Shown here: positions 1-7,083 of the stretch, one piece after another
Position numbering within the stretch: the stretch's first letter is position 1
How the letters are laid out: each line of letters opens with the position of its first letter
NCBI GenBank assembly: GCA_037440545.1
Contig: JBBITX010000021.1
Coordinates: 1-21,131 of the forward strand
DNA from: JAVZIQ01 sp037440545
GTDB taxonomy: Archaea; Thermoproteota; Bathyarchaeia; Bathyarchaeales; Bathycorpusculaceae
Reading direction: 5' to 3'
DNA length: 21,131 nucleotides
Program-made: the position numbers and the translations under genes
The notes under the pieces: model-generated
Seen by the model: only the letters and a program-made list of their open reading frames with translations
What the model was told of the DNA's origin: nothing
Databases searched by the model: none

Positions 1-228
1 GCCATTTTATTCATCAAATTTTAAAAAGCGTTTTTCCAGCTAATTTAGCTAAACGCATTTACTTTTTAGGCTGATTTTATAAACGACGCTTAGCACCCTT
101 TCAAGTAATCCCATAGCTATAATATCATCTTTTAAATCTCAAGCTTTTCAATAACTCTTTATTAAGGCTAATTTAACAAACTTGTCTTAAGAATGAAAAA
201 GACGGGTTTGTCTTATGAGCTTTAAACT
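1..228. other. Non-coding left edge, no gene supported
   Basis: Neither strand shows an open frame I can defend; the longest minus-strand ATG frame, near position 117, is about 21 codons and matches nothing I know. The stretch is the 3' flank of the minus-strand glycosyltransferase gene. On the minus strand a T-run just past that gene's stop (complement of 196-200) could act as an archaeal T-rich terminator. A hairpin-forming repeat at 28-56 is listed separately. A gene entering from outside the window cannot be excluded. Confidence 0.5.
28..56. repeat. Interrupted inverted repeat (hairpin)
   Basis: AGCTAA (38-43) and TTAGCT (45-50) are perfect inverted arms around one base. The outer arms GCGTTT (28-33) and AAACGC (51-56) extend the pairing, with a four-base bulge (34-37) on one side. 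The element lies outside any gene. It could be a transcript-end structure or a protein site; its role is unknown. Confidence 0.35.
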
Positions 229-1086
229 TTAAAGAAGAGACAATTGAGCCACCACTGCAAAAAAAGTTGAGATAACTACCAATAACGCGATTGTAAGGAC
301 CACTTGCCTTTCGGTTGTATGACGTTTATATGTTATAAGCGTTATGAGACTTCTTCTATGATCTGAATGAAGCCATTTTCCGTCGAAAGAAACGTTTGCT
401 TTAGTTCGGAAAAGAAAATAGTTCAGCAAGATGAGAGAAGAGTTAAGTATGTAAGGTAGGATTGAAATTATTAGACTCCACTTTAAGTCTGAGATTATGG
501 CAAAAGCTGCAAGGGTGATTCCAATCGCAAAGGACCCAGTGTTACCCACAAAAATTTTACCTTGAAAGTTGAAAAAGGCAAGGGCGAGCCAAACTATTAA
601 GGGCGAAGTTAACAGAAATGCATTGTTTCCAGATAAAATCATAAGTCCGATTAATATGATGGCTGGGCAAATGGTTTCTAATCCATTTAACCCACCCAGC
701 TGATTAACCGCATTAGTTGTTATAGTTACTATCAATGGTATGATGATAATATAGTAGTAAACGCCGAAGTCTATTGTACCTATAATTGGAATGGTTATGG
801 CAGTGCGAACCCCTATTTTTATGGCTAGTGATATGAGGGGAATTGCTGCTATAAGCGGGAAGAAAGCCTTATACCGCCAGCGCAGATCCATCCAGTCATC
901 AAGAAGTCCCATAAAGCCTCCGAATAAAATGCAAACTGCCAATGTGAGGGCATGGGAGGTTTTTCCCTCCCAGAGGAGGTGTAGGAGAAACAGATATACA
1001 GCGCTTGTTAACACGTAGACTATGCCTAATCCTGTTGGAATTAAGGGTTTGTTCGGCTTGTGGTAGTCCGGAACTTTAGGGAACAC
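229..1086 (-). CDS. GPT/MraY-family phospho-GlcNAc transferase (AglH-like), no first TM segment
   Basis: Family members transfer a sugar phosphate from a UDP-sugar to a polyprenyl or dolichyl phosphate at the cytoplasmic membrane face, making the first lipid-linked intermediate for N-glycans. The 285-residue product is strongly hydrophobic with about nine membrane segments. Visible motifs are KPNKPLIPTGLG near the N-terminus, the acidic LLDDWMD (residues 61-67), NAVNQLGGLNGLE (125-137), GNTGS (181-185) and HSDHRR (240-245). The family usually has a membrane helix before the KPxKP loop; here it is absent. The GTG start at 1086 is the first possible, because an in-frame TGA lies at 1095-1093. 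It begins 12 bases after the aglB stop, so the two are probably co-transcribed and act in one N-glycosylation pathway. The exact sugar specificity is not visible. Confidence 0.88.
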   Translation of the reverse strand: MFPKVPDYHKPNKPLIPTGLGIVYVLTSAVYLFLLHLLWEGKTSHALTLAVCILFGGFMGLLDDWMDLRWRYKAFFPLIAAIPLISLAIKIGVRTAITIPIIGTIDFGVYYYIIIIPLIVTITTNAVNQLGGLNGLETICPAIILIGLMILSGNNAFLLTSPLIVWLALAFFNFQGKIFVGNTGSFAIGITLAAFAIISDLKWSLIISILPYILNSSLILLNYFLFRTKANVSFDGKWLHSDHRRSLITLITYKRHTTERQVVLTIALLVVISTFFAVVAQLSLL

Positions 1087-1098
1087 GTATATTCATCC

Positions 1099-3351
1099 TT
1101 AATCGCTTGGGTAGTTGACTTTGTATAGGCAAACGAGAGGAATGACTCCGTATTTACTTCCATCATTTTTCAAACCTGCGATGTAAGCCTCTGAGAAGTG
1201 TGAAAGCGTTGTTGTTGGCGTTGATCCGCCAGCATTTTCCTGTTTCCAGCGTTCGATAGCATAAACCATCATTTTATATATAGTTGAATTTTGCCCTCTG
1301 GGCGCTGGTATTAGTTCATCGCTTTGAACCTGATTATCCCCATTGGTGTCTGTCCAATGCAGTCCTAAGGTGTAATTGCCAAATATTTTTCTAACATCTT
1401 CAAGTTTTTCGTTCCACATTTCATCATTAGATATTAAACCACTATTTACAAATCTATCTCGTGCTTTTCCTGAGATGCTAGCCATCCACATCCATTTTCC
1501 TTCATCACCGCCTAAATTGGCTAAGTTCCCATTTCTGTCAATTGTAACATATACAAGAATGTATGAAGCATTGTACTGCTCAAGCATTTCTATTGCTTGC
1601 GTCTCGTTAGACATGAATATGAAGCCAATGTTCTCTATTTGAGTGGTATTTATTGTTGCGTTGTCTGCGAGGGTTGTTACATTTCCAAGTATTGTAAGCC
1701 AATACCCATAATCCCACCAACTGCATACAACAGTTGAAGAGGTAAGATGGTTTCCGGTCCACTTCAACATGTCTATCCATTCTTGGACAGGTTGGCTTGG
1801 TATAATAGACATGCTACCTGAAGATATGGTGGTTGGAGCATAAACTTGCCTATACACTTTCGGCATTGGAAAAGCCATGTTCGTCATTAAAACGATAAAT
1901 ATGAGAAATATAGCGGCTCCGCTGAGTTCTTTACCCACATGTTGCAGACCATACTTCCTTTTAACACCTATTTTGGGCGTTTCCTTCAGCAAAGTTATGA
2001 AGGGTTTAACCAGTCCAGAAACCCCTAACGAAGCTAAAAGGCTGAATGCTGGGGCGATCAGAACGAAAAGTCTAACCATAGAACATGCGAAGTAAAGTGA
2101 AGTTAAGCCTAAAACCAAAAGAAACAGATTTTTGTTATTTGGTTTTTGAAAGGCGAAAAAAACTCCTGCAATAAAGAAAACGATTCCTATTCCAAGATCA
2201 TAATAAATTGAACCCCAAGCAGATATTCTATGCTCAGCCACAGACTCTATGAGCGGTGAGGCCTCACGAGTGAGCGGGTTGATGACGGAAATAAACTTTC
2301 CAGCTATGCCCTGCATGTAGCCAAACTGCCAAAGCAAAGCAAAGCCGCTTATGATTAAGGCTATAAAGACTATGAGGGTTATAGCTTTCAGCTTTGCCGT
2401 TTTAAGAGCCTTGAAAATTTCAGCTAGACAAAGTAAGGCGAAGACTCCGGCAACTGGCAGTATTGCGCTTGTCAACAGGTAATTTAGAGAAATTTTAGGA
2501 ACGTTAACGGCCAAGAATAGTCCAAACCCAAATGTGGTGCTATAAGCCAATAATATTTGTCGCGTGTATCTTTTTACAACTATTAGTATTACCGTGAAGA
2601 GCACAGTAACACCTATAGGGTAGTAGGCAGCACCCCATCCTGCACAGAAGTATCCCAAAAAGGCCCCTGCTCCAAGCGCATACTTAACTGTAGAGTTTAA
2701 CGGCCTATTCTCCTCAATGGCTCTTAGAAACAGGAATGCAAATACTATAAGGGCTAATATCCCTATATTTTCATCGTCAAAGAACCCTACAGAAGTACGC
2801 TGTATATAGGATGGATGTAAAGCCAAAAAGAGTGAGGCCAGCAAGCCAACAGGTCTATCCCCAATCTCCCTTCCCAAGAAGTAGATGGCCAAGCATGCCA
2901 GCATCCCCATTATGGCGGGTAGGAGCGCACAGAAACTCATAAGGTCTATGTTTACGCCGAGAGCTGAAACAATGTTGTATAGAAAAGCTGCTGTTAATGG
3001 CAGGCCTGGAAACCCTGAAGTGGCGACATTTATTCCATGCGGGTACCACCTTTGACGATCAATCCACTGAGTAGGCCAGGCCCATGATATGAAACCGTTT
3101 TTCACAATGTATTCTGTGAAGCGATATTGAAAGTATGGATCGAACTCTGAAAGTAAAATATTTGACTTTCCAGATGATGGATCTATCTCCCACCTTATTG
3201 GAAATAGGCGTATGGCAAACGCTATGAAGAGAATTAGAATTAAGGCGGATAAAGTTATGGCCGAGGCATGATCCACTTTGGGACGAAGTTTCCCAAAAGT
3301 TTTAAGACTTTTAACTACTTTCTCCCTAGTTATTTTACCTTTTAACTTCAT
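1099..3351 (-). CDS. aglB: Oligosaccharyltransferase AglB (STT3 family)
   Basis: This enzyme transfers a preassembled glycan from dolichyl (pyro)phosphate to Asn in N-x-S/T sequons on the outer face of the membrane. The 750-residue protein has an N-terminal multi-spanning region (about residues 32-490) and a soluble C-terminal domain. Seen motifs are the first catalytic acid in EFDPYFQYR (69-77), the second acidic cluster GFFDDENIG (189-197), a candidate SVSE/TIxE-type loop SPLIESVAEHR (365-375), the acceptor-recognition WWDYG (545-549), and a DK-type motif DEGKWMWM (616-623). Length fits compact archaeal AglB proteins. It starts at ATG and lies directly upstream of the GPT gene on the same strand. 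Upstream on that strand are a small zinc-ribbon gene and a candidate microprotein gene, which could share its transcript. Confidence 0.95.
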   Translation of the reverse strand: MKLKGKITREKVVKSLKTFGKLRPKVDHASAITLSALILILFIAFAIRLFPIRWEIDPSSGKSNILLSEFDPYFQYRFTEYIVKNGFISWAWPTQWIDRQRWYPHGINVATSGFPGLPLTAAFLYNIVSALGVNIDLMSFCALLPAIMGMLACLAIYFLGREIGDRPVGLLASLFLALHPSYIQRTSVGFFDDENIGILALIVFAFLFLRAIEENRPLNSTVKYALGAGAFLGYFCAGWGAAYYPIGVTVLFTVILIVVKRYTRQILLAYSTTFGFGLFLAVNVPKISLNYLLTSAILPVAGVFALLCLAEIFKALKTAKLKAITLIVFIALIISGFALLWQFGYMQGIAGKFISVINPLTREASPLIESVAEHRISAWGSIYYDLGIGIVFFIAGVFFAFQKPNNKNLFLLVLGLTSLYFACSMVRLFVLIAPAFSLLASLGVSGLVKPFITLLKETPKIGVKRKYGLQHVGKELSGAAIFLIFIVLMTNMAFPMPKVYRQVYAPTTISSGSMSIIPSQPVQEWIDMLKWTGNHLTSSTVVCSWWDYGYWLTILGNVTTLADNATINTTQIENIGFIFMSNETQAIEMLEQYNASYILVYVTIDRNGNLANLGGDEGKWMWMASISGKARDRFVNSGLISNDEMWNEKLEDVRKIFGNYTLGLHWTDTNGDNQVQSDELIPAPRGQNSTIYKMMVYAIERWKQENAGGSTPTTTLSHFSEAYIAGLKNDGSKYGVIPLVCLYKVNYPSD

Positions 3352-3411
3352 TATGCCACAGCTCTTCTTTTATGTTAAATTGTTTTATTTTTCTCACCAC
3401 TAGTTAAAGGT

Positions 3412-3507
3412 TTATGTCTTTACACGTGTAATGATATCCGCGTAGTTTAAAAATTTAAAATGAGCACTTACGCGCTTGGCTTTTCTGCTTTTAACATCCA
3501 ATGTCAC
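3412..3507 (-). CDS. Candidate 31-residue basic microprotein
   Basis: A GTG codon at 3507 opens a 31-codon frame ending in TAA. It follows a strong Shine-Dalgarno match, GAGGGGG, about four to five bases upstream. The product is rich in Lys and Arg, with an N-terminal basic run SRKAKR and a hydrophobic middle NYADII. It sits 33 bases after the stop of the zinc-ribbon gene and 60 bases before aglB on the same strand, so it would be the middle gene of a short operon. I recognise no family. A frame this short can arise by chance; the ribosome site and spacing are the main support. Confidence 0.35.
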   Translation of the reverse strand: MTLDVKSRKAKRVSAHFKFLNYADIITRVKT

Positions 3508-3540
3508 GCTTCCCCCTCTTGTAGGTTTGTTTTCATAAAG

Positions 3541-3705
3541 CTATTTCAAGGGCTTGACTTCAACGTTTATCGGTATCAACGCGAGCTTTCTGCCGCAGTT
3601 CGGACATTTTCCATCGTTCTTTTGCAGAATTTCATCAGGGGGTTTCAGTTCTTCCCCCTCATATAAAACGCTACCGCACTGATGGCAAACTACACGTTGA
3701 GGCAA
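3541..3705 (-). CDS. Small zinc-ribbon protein, 54 residues
   Basis: The product carries two CxxC knuckles, CHQC (residues 7-10) and CPNC (34-37), spaced as in a zinc ribbon, each followed by Gly. Between them lies an acidic helix-like stretch, YEGEELKPPDEI. Such compact ribbons in archaea usually bind nucleic acid or serve as structural parts of larger complexes; its partner is unknown. The TTG start at 3705 is preceded immediately in frame by TAA, so it is the first possible start, and GGGGTTGAT just upstream serves as ribosome site. The stop is TAG. It is divergent from the topoisomerase I gene, and downstream on its own strand lie the candidate microprotein and aglB. The opposite-strand frame at 3460-3666 is its shadow. 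Confidence 0.8.
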   Translation of the reverse strand: MPQRVVCHQCGSVLYEGEELKPPDEILQKNDGKCPNCGRKLALIPINVEVKPLK

Positions 3706-3741
3706 TTAATCAACCCCTTAACAGTTAAGTGGGAGGCATGG

Positions 3742-3753
3742 GCATATTTATTG
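3742..3753 (-). promoter_or_regulatory. TATA-like box of the zinc-ribbon operon
   Basis: On the minus strand this reads CAATAAATATGC. Its centre is about 42 bases from the TTG start of the zinc-ribbon gene. A start of transcription about 26 bases downstream (near 3721) would leave a short leader containing the GGGGTTGAT ribosome site. No equally clear box is seen for the plus-strand topoisomerase gene; TTATTT near 3808 is the best candidate. Confidence 0.35.
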
Positions 3754-3853
3754 TTTGCTGATCAACCGTGACAAAATTTGGAAACTTCATTGTTTAGGTG
3801 TAAGGCTTATTTGCACGTTTTTCTCCTAATTAGGGCACTGGTCGTGTTCATAT

Positions 3854-5947
3854 TTGGAAAAGTATACGCTTATCATCACGGAAAAGCCTGACGCTGCCCA
3901 GAGAATAGCCTCAGCACTTGACTTGAAAGGTAAAGCTAAAAAAATGGAAGATAATGGTGTACCCTACTATTTGGCTGAGAGAGATAAGCCCATAATTGTT
4001 GTTCCCGCGATAGGACATTTGTATACTGTTGCTGAGGAAAAAGTGGGGAGAAACTATTATCCAGTTTTCAGTTTCCGCTGGGTGCCGCGCCACTTAGCCG
4101 AGAGAGGATCAGGAAAAACTCGTCTATGGCTTGAAACTATTTCCAAACTTGCAGAAGGCGCGGACACATACATTGATGCATGCGACTACGATATTGAAGG
4201 AAGCATAATAGGCTACTGCATATTGAAATATGCTTGCGGCGGTAAAGAGGGCTCAGCGAAGAGGATGAAGTACTCCACACTTACCAAGGAGGAGCTGGAA
4301 AAATCCTATGATGGGCTCCTCCCAAGACTGGATTTCGCTCTAATTGAAGCTGGAAAAACAAGGCATGAATTGGATTGGCTTTATGGTGTAAACCTTACAA
4401 GAGCTTTAACCATAGCTGCAAAAGACTGGAGCGGAAAGTACGCCACTTTAAGCACAGGGAGGGTTCAGGGACCAACCTTAAGATTTCTCGTGGCTAGGGA
4501 AAAGGCAATAAAATGTTTTGTTCCAACCCCATACTGGACTTTAAGAGCCGACGTGGAATTGGATGGAAGAGTTTTTGAGGCCATGTATGAAAAGGAAATA
4601 ATAGAAACTAAAAAGGAAGGCGAAACTGTTTTAAAAGAATGTAAAGGGCTTGAAGGAGTAGTTAAGGATATAGAAGTTAAAAGGTTTCAGCAAATGCCGC
4701 CGACACCATTTGACATAGGCTCGCTTCAAAGTGAAGCATACAGCCTATTCGGATACACTCCTCGACGCACTTTAGACATAGCTCAACGTCTCTATTTGGA
4801 TGCTTTAATCTCCTATCCGAGAACTAGCAGCCAGAAACTACCAGCCGCAATAAATTACGAAGAAATACTTAGAGGCTTAGGCAGAAATTCCGAATATAGG
4901 AAGCTTACCCGTGAACTTCTTGCCATGGGGGAGCTGAAGCCAAATGAGGGAAAGAGGGAAGACCCAGCTCATCCCGCCATTTACCCAACTGGAAACCTTC
5001 CTGAAAGAGTTCTTGAGGAGCCTGAAAGGCGAATCTGGGACTTAGTTGCTAGAAGGTTTATGGCTGTTTTCGGCGAACCTGCAATAAGGCAAAGCGTTAG
5101 AGTTTGCATAAACATTAACGTACATAAATTCTTCCTGAGGGGGAGACAAACCCTAAAGGAGGGGTGGCTCCACTTTTATGAACCCTACGTGAGGTCGGAG
5201 GAGGTTATTCTGCCACAAATAGTGCAGGGACAAAGAATTGCTGTTAAAGATGTAATCTTGGAGGAGAAGTTCACTAGGCCACCGCCACGTTATAATCCTG
5301 GCAGCCTCCTTAAAAGAATGGAGGAGGCCGGTATAGGGACAAAAGCAACAAGGGCTGACATAATTCAGACTCTATATGATAGGAGGTATGTCCGCGGCGA
5401 GAGGATGGTTGTTACAGATCTAGGCTTTGAAGTTCTAGAGATCCTCAAAAAGTATTGCCCATCAATTGTTTCAGTAGCTTTGACTCGTAACCTTGAAGAG
5501 AGAATGGATAAGATACAGTCTAACATGGAGAAGCGGGAAAACGTCCTTTCAGATGCAATTGAAATATTGAAGCCAGTTATAGAGGAGTTGAAAAACAGGG
5601 AAAAAATTATAGGTGAACAGCTGAGCCTCGCTGTTAAAAGGGCTAGGATGGAGGAGAGAACTGTAGGTTTATGTCCTGCCTGCGGGTCAGGCAATCTCAT
5701 GATTTTATATTCTAGAAGAACTGGTAAACGTTTTATAGGATGCTCAAACTTCTTCAACAACAAGTGTAAAGCTTCTTATCCAATCCCGCAGAGGGGAACT
5801 GTTAGACCTCTTGGGAAAGTTTGCCGTGGATGCGGTTGGCCTACTATCCAGATTAGATTGAGCGGGAGACGCCCATGGAATTTATGCTTTAACCCTCAAT
5901 GCCCGCTGAAAGAGGAGAGGAAGAAACCTGAAGTGCGAAATATGTAA
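3854..5947 (+). CDS. topA: DNA topoisomerase I (type IA), archaeal
   Basis: Type IA topoisomerases cut one DNA strand through a 5'-phosphotyrosine link and relax negative supercoils. The 697-residue protein starts with a Toprim domain: IITEKPDAA with catalytic Glu10, and the metal-binding DYDIEG (Asp111, Asp113, Glu115). STGRVQGPTL (200-209) follows, and the active-site tyrosine is Tyr321 in SYPRTSS. The C-terminus holds two zinc ribbons, CPACG with a later C-x7-C pair, and CRGCG with a later C-x4-C pair. The TTG at 3854 is chosen because it directly precedes the conserved Toprim strand; no ribosome site is obvious, so the mRNA may be leaderless. Its 3' end overlaps the next gene by 20 bases, which implies coupled translation. 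Confidence 0.95.
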   Translation: MEKYTLIITEKPDAAQRIASALDLKGKAKKMEDNGVPYYLAERDKPIIVVPAIGHLYTVAEEKVGRNYYPVFSFRWVPRHLAERGSGKTRLWLETISKLAEGADTYIDACDYDIEGSIIGYCILKYACGGKEGSAKRMKYSTLTKEELEKSYDGLLPRLDFALIEAGKTRHELDWLYGVNLTRALTIAAKDWSGKYATLSTGRVQGPTLRFLVAREKAIKCFVPTPYWTLRADVELDGRVFEAMYEKEIIETKKEGETVLKECKGLEGVVKDIEVKRFQQMPPTPFDIGSLQSEAYSLFGYTPRRTLDIAQRLYLDALISYPRTSSQKLPAAINYEEILRGLGRNSEYRKLTRELLAMGELKPNEGKREDPAHPAIYPTGNLPERVLEEPERRIWDLVARRFMAVFGEPAIRQSVRVCININVHKFFLRGRQTLKEGWLHFYEPYVRSEEVILPQIVQGQRIAVKDVILEEKFTRPPPRYNPGSLLKRMEEAGIGTKATRADIIQTLYDRRYVRGERMVVTDLGFEVLEILKKYCPSIVSVALTRNLEERMDKIQSNMEKRENVLSDAIEILKPVIEELKNREKIIGEQLSLAVKRARMEERTVGLCPACGSGNLMILYSRRTGKRFIGCSNFFNNKCKASYPIPQRGTVRPLGKVCRGCGWPTIQIRLSGRRPWNLCFNPQCPLKEERKKPEVRNM

Positions 5948-6161
5948 TAGAGAAGCTTTCAAAAAAGGCTACTGTGAGCTTCACGCTAGGGCCTACTTAA
6001 GCATTTTGAAAAAGTATGATGTTTGGAAAAAAGCTTTAGAAATTTCCTGGAAAGAATATTTAAATGAGATTGTGAGAAATCCATTGACTGGCGAATGGGC
6101 TAAAGAGGTCGCAGAACATTTGATGAAATGTGGAGAGGACAGAAATGTCGCGCAAAGTTAG
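5928..6161 (+). CDS. Small C-C-C-H zinc protein, apparent CTG start
   Basis: The 77-residue product opens with a zinc-finger pattern, CxxC-x9-CxxH (Cys3, Cys6, Cys16, His19, with CTG counted as Met1). A helical, Trp- and Lys-rich region with YDVWKKALEISWKEYL and GEWAKEVAEHL follows. It resembles small archaeal proteins that begin Met-Lys-Cys-Glu-x-Cys. No ATG, GTG or TTG lies in frame before the finger; the frame is closed upstream by TGA at 5907-5909. CTG at 5928 sits seven bases after GAGAGG and is the only near-cognate codon at the expected place. It overlaps the end of topA by 20 bases and the start of the next membrane-protein gene by 17, so the three form a coupled operon. Its function is unknown; nucleic-acid binding is an inference from the finger. 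Confidence 0.7.
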   Translation: MKCEICNREAFKKGYCELHARAYLSILKKYDVWKKALEISWKEYLNEIVRNPLTGEWAKEVAEHLMKCGEDRNVAQS

Positions 6162-6564
6162 GAGAACCTTTTCATCTTTGTCATATTCGTTACAGAGGTT
6201 TGGTAGAAAGTTTTCAACGGCTAAACCTTCCAGTATTGTACTCGCGGTCATCTTTATGGCTATCGCCGTTTTCCTTTTCGGAGGTGGATTATATAGTTTG
6301 ATAGTGAAGCCATACCCAGCGATTTACTATGGTGGACGTTTCCTTTTCGTCTACCCCCAATTGTCAGAGCAGTTCGTTTCAGACAGCATAATTGCTATGT
6401 CTCTCTTTGTGATGGGAACTGCAGGAGTATTGATAATATACCAGAGCACAAAATATGCATACAAACCAAGACAAGCATATATGATGTTTCTAGTTGGGGC
6501 AGCCCTCCTAATAATAGCATATATATCTATAGAGGCGCTGCTGCATTACTGGAAAGGCGTATAG
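6145..6564 (+). CDS. Three-helix membrane protein, Ost3/Ost6-like C-terminal domain
   Basis: The 139-residue product has a basic N-terminus (residues 1-27) and three membrane segments (about 30-54, 79-100 and 110-132). The external loop after the first helix reads KPYPAIYYGGR and ends FVYPQLSEQFVSDS. Its layout and some residues resemble the last three helices of eukaryotic Ost3/Ost6 (MagT1/TUSC3), where a Gln-Phe-Val-x-(Glu/Asp) stretch also precedes a Gly-rich helix. That subunit's thioredoxin domain is absent here. ATG at 6145 is preferred over GTG at 6130 because GGAGAGG lies six bases before it. The gene is coupled to the zinc protein upstream, and its TAG stop is one base from the convergent carS stop. 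The Ost3/6 link is a by-eye comparison, supported only loosely by aglB and GPT lying 3-6 kb away. Confidence 0.6.
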   Translation: MSRKVRRTFSSLSYSLQRFGRKFSTAKPSSIVLAVIFMAIAVFLFGGGLYSLIVKPYPAIYYGGRFLFVYPQLSEQFVSDSIIAMSLFVMGTAGVLIIYQSTKYAYKPRQAYMMFLVGAALLIIAYISIEALLHYWKGV

Positions 6565-6565
6565 T

Positions 6566-7060
6566 TTACCACGGGCTTTTTTTCAATCCTATTTTATATG
6601 CTGCATAGTTTGTTAAGACATGCAGAGGAATAGTAATAATAAAAACTAAGAGAACAAGCTCAAGCTTCATATAATACGGATGGATTAGCAAGGAAAAAAG
6701 GAGTGCTCCAACTATGAAATCTACTTGGTCAACTAGGGGAAGCAGGTCTCCAGGTTTAATTTTAAGTCTCCTTTTAAAGAATGCTCCTGCTAAATCTCCC
6801 GTTAACGCTCCAAGAGATAACACAAATCCCTGCAGGCTGCTATAACCGAACAGCATAGCTTCTATAAAGCCTACAAATGTTCCGACAGCAAGTCCGAAGA
6901 AGAACCCTTTAAAGGTTTTGTTTTTTCCAAAAATTGGTTCTCCATCAAGAAACTTTTTTCCAAAGTCCAGCGGCAACCCCCCGCCAGCGAGCACAGGTAC
7001 AGCGTTTGCACAGTATGCTGGGAATATGAATTTTAGCGCCTCAATAATTTGCTGCATCAT
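6566..7060 (-). CDS. carS: CDP-archaeol synthase CarS
   Basis: CarS joins CTP to unsaturated archaetidic acid (digeranylgeranylglyceryl phosphate), giving CDP-archaeol, the precursor of polar archaeal lipids. The 164-residue membrane protein shows the family motifs: PAYCANAVPVLAGG near residues 14-27, DGEPIFGKNKTFKGF (39-53), and the cytidylyltransferase-type GDLAGAFFKRRLKIKPG followed by PLVDQVDFIVGAL. About four to five hydrophobic segments are visible. Two ATG codons open the frame; the first, at 7060, lies seven bases after AAAGGA and is preferred. It is convergent with the Ost3/6-like gene and lies just downstream of radB on the same strand, 23 bases away, so the pair may share a transcript. 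Confidence 0.95.
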   Translation of the reverse strand: MMQQIIEALKFIFPAYCANAVPVLAGGGLPLDFGKKFLDGEPIFGKNKTFKGFFFGLAVGTFVGFIEAMLFGYSSLQGFVLSLGALTGDLAGAFFKRRLKIKPGDLLPLVDQVDFIVGALLFSLLIHPYYMKLELVLLVFIITIPLHVLTNYAAYKIGLKKSPW

Positions 7061-7083
7061 CCCGTATTCCTTTAAACCTTTAA

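Noticed and set aside
3460..3666. 68-codon plus-strand frame upstream of topA
   Set aside because: It is antisense to the zinc-ribbon gene at 3541-3705, whose cysteines, ribosome site and start are convincing; the plus-strand product has no recognisable features.
5365..5763. 132-codon minus-strand frame inside topA
   Set aside because: It lies wholly antisense to a conserved catalytic protein and has low-complexity Ser/Leu composition typical of shadow frames.
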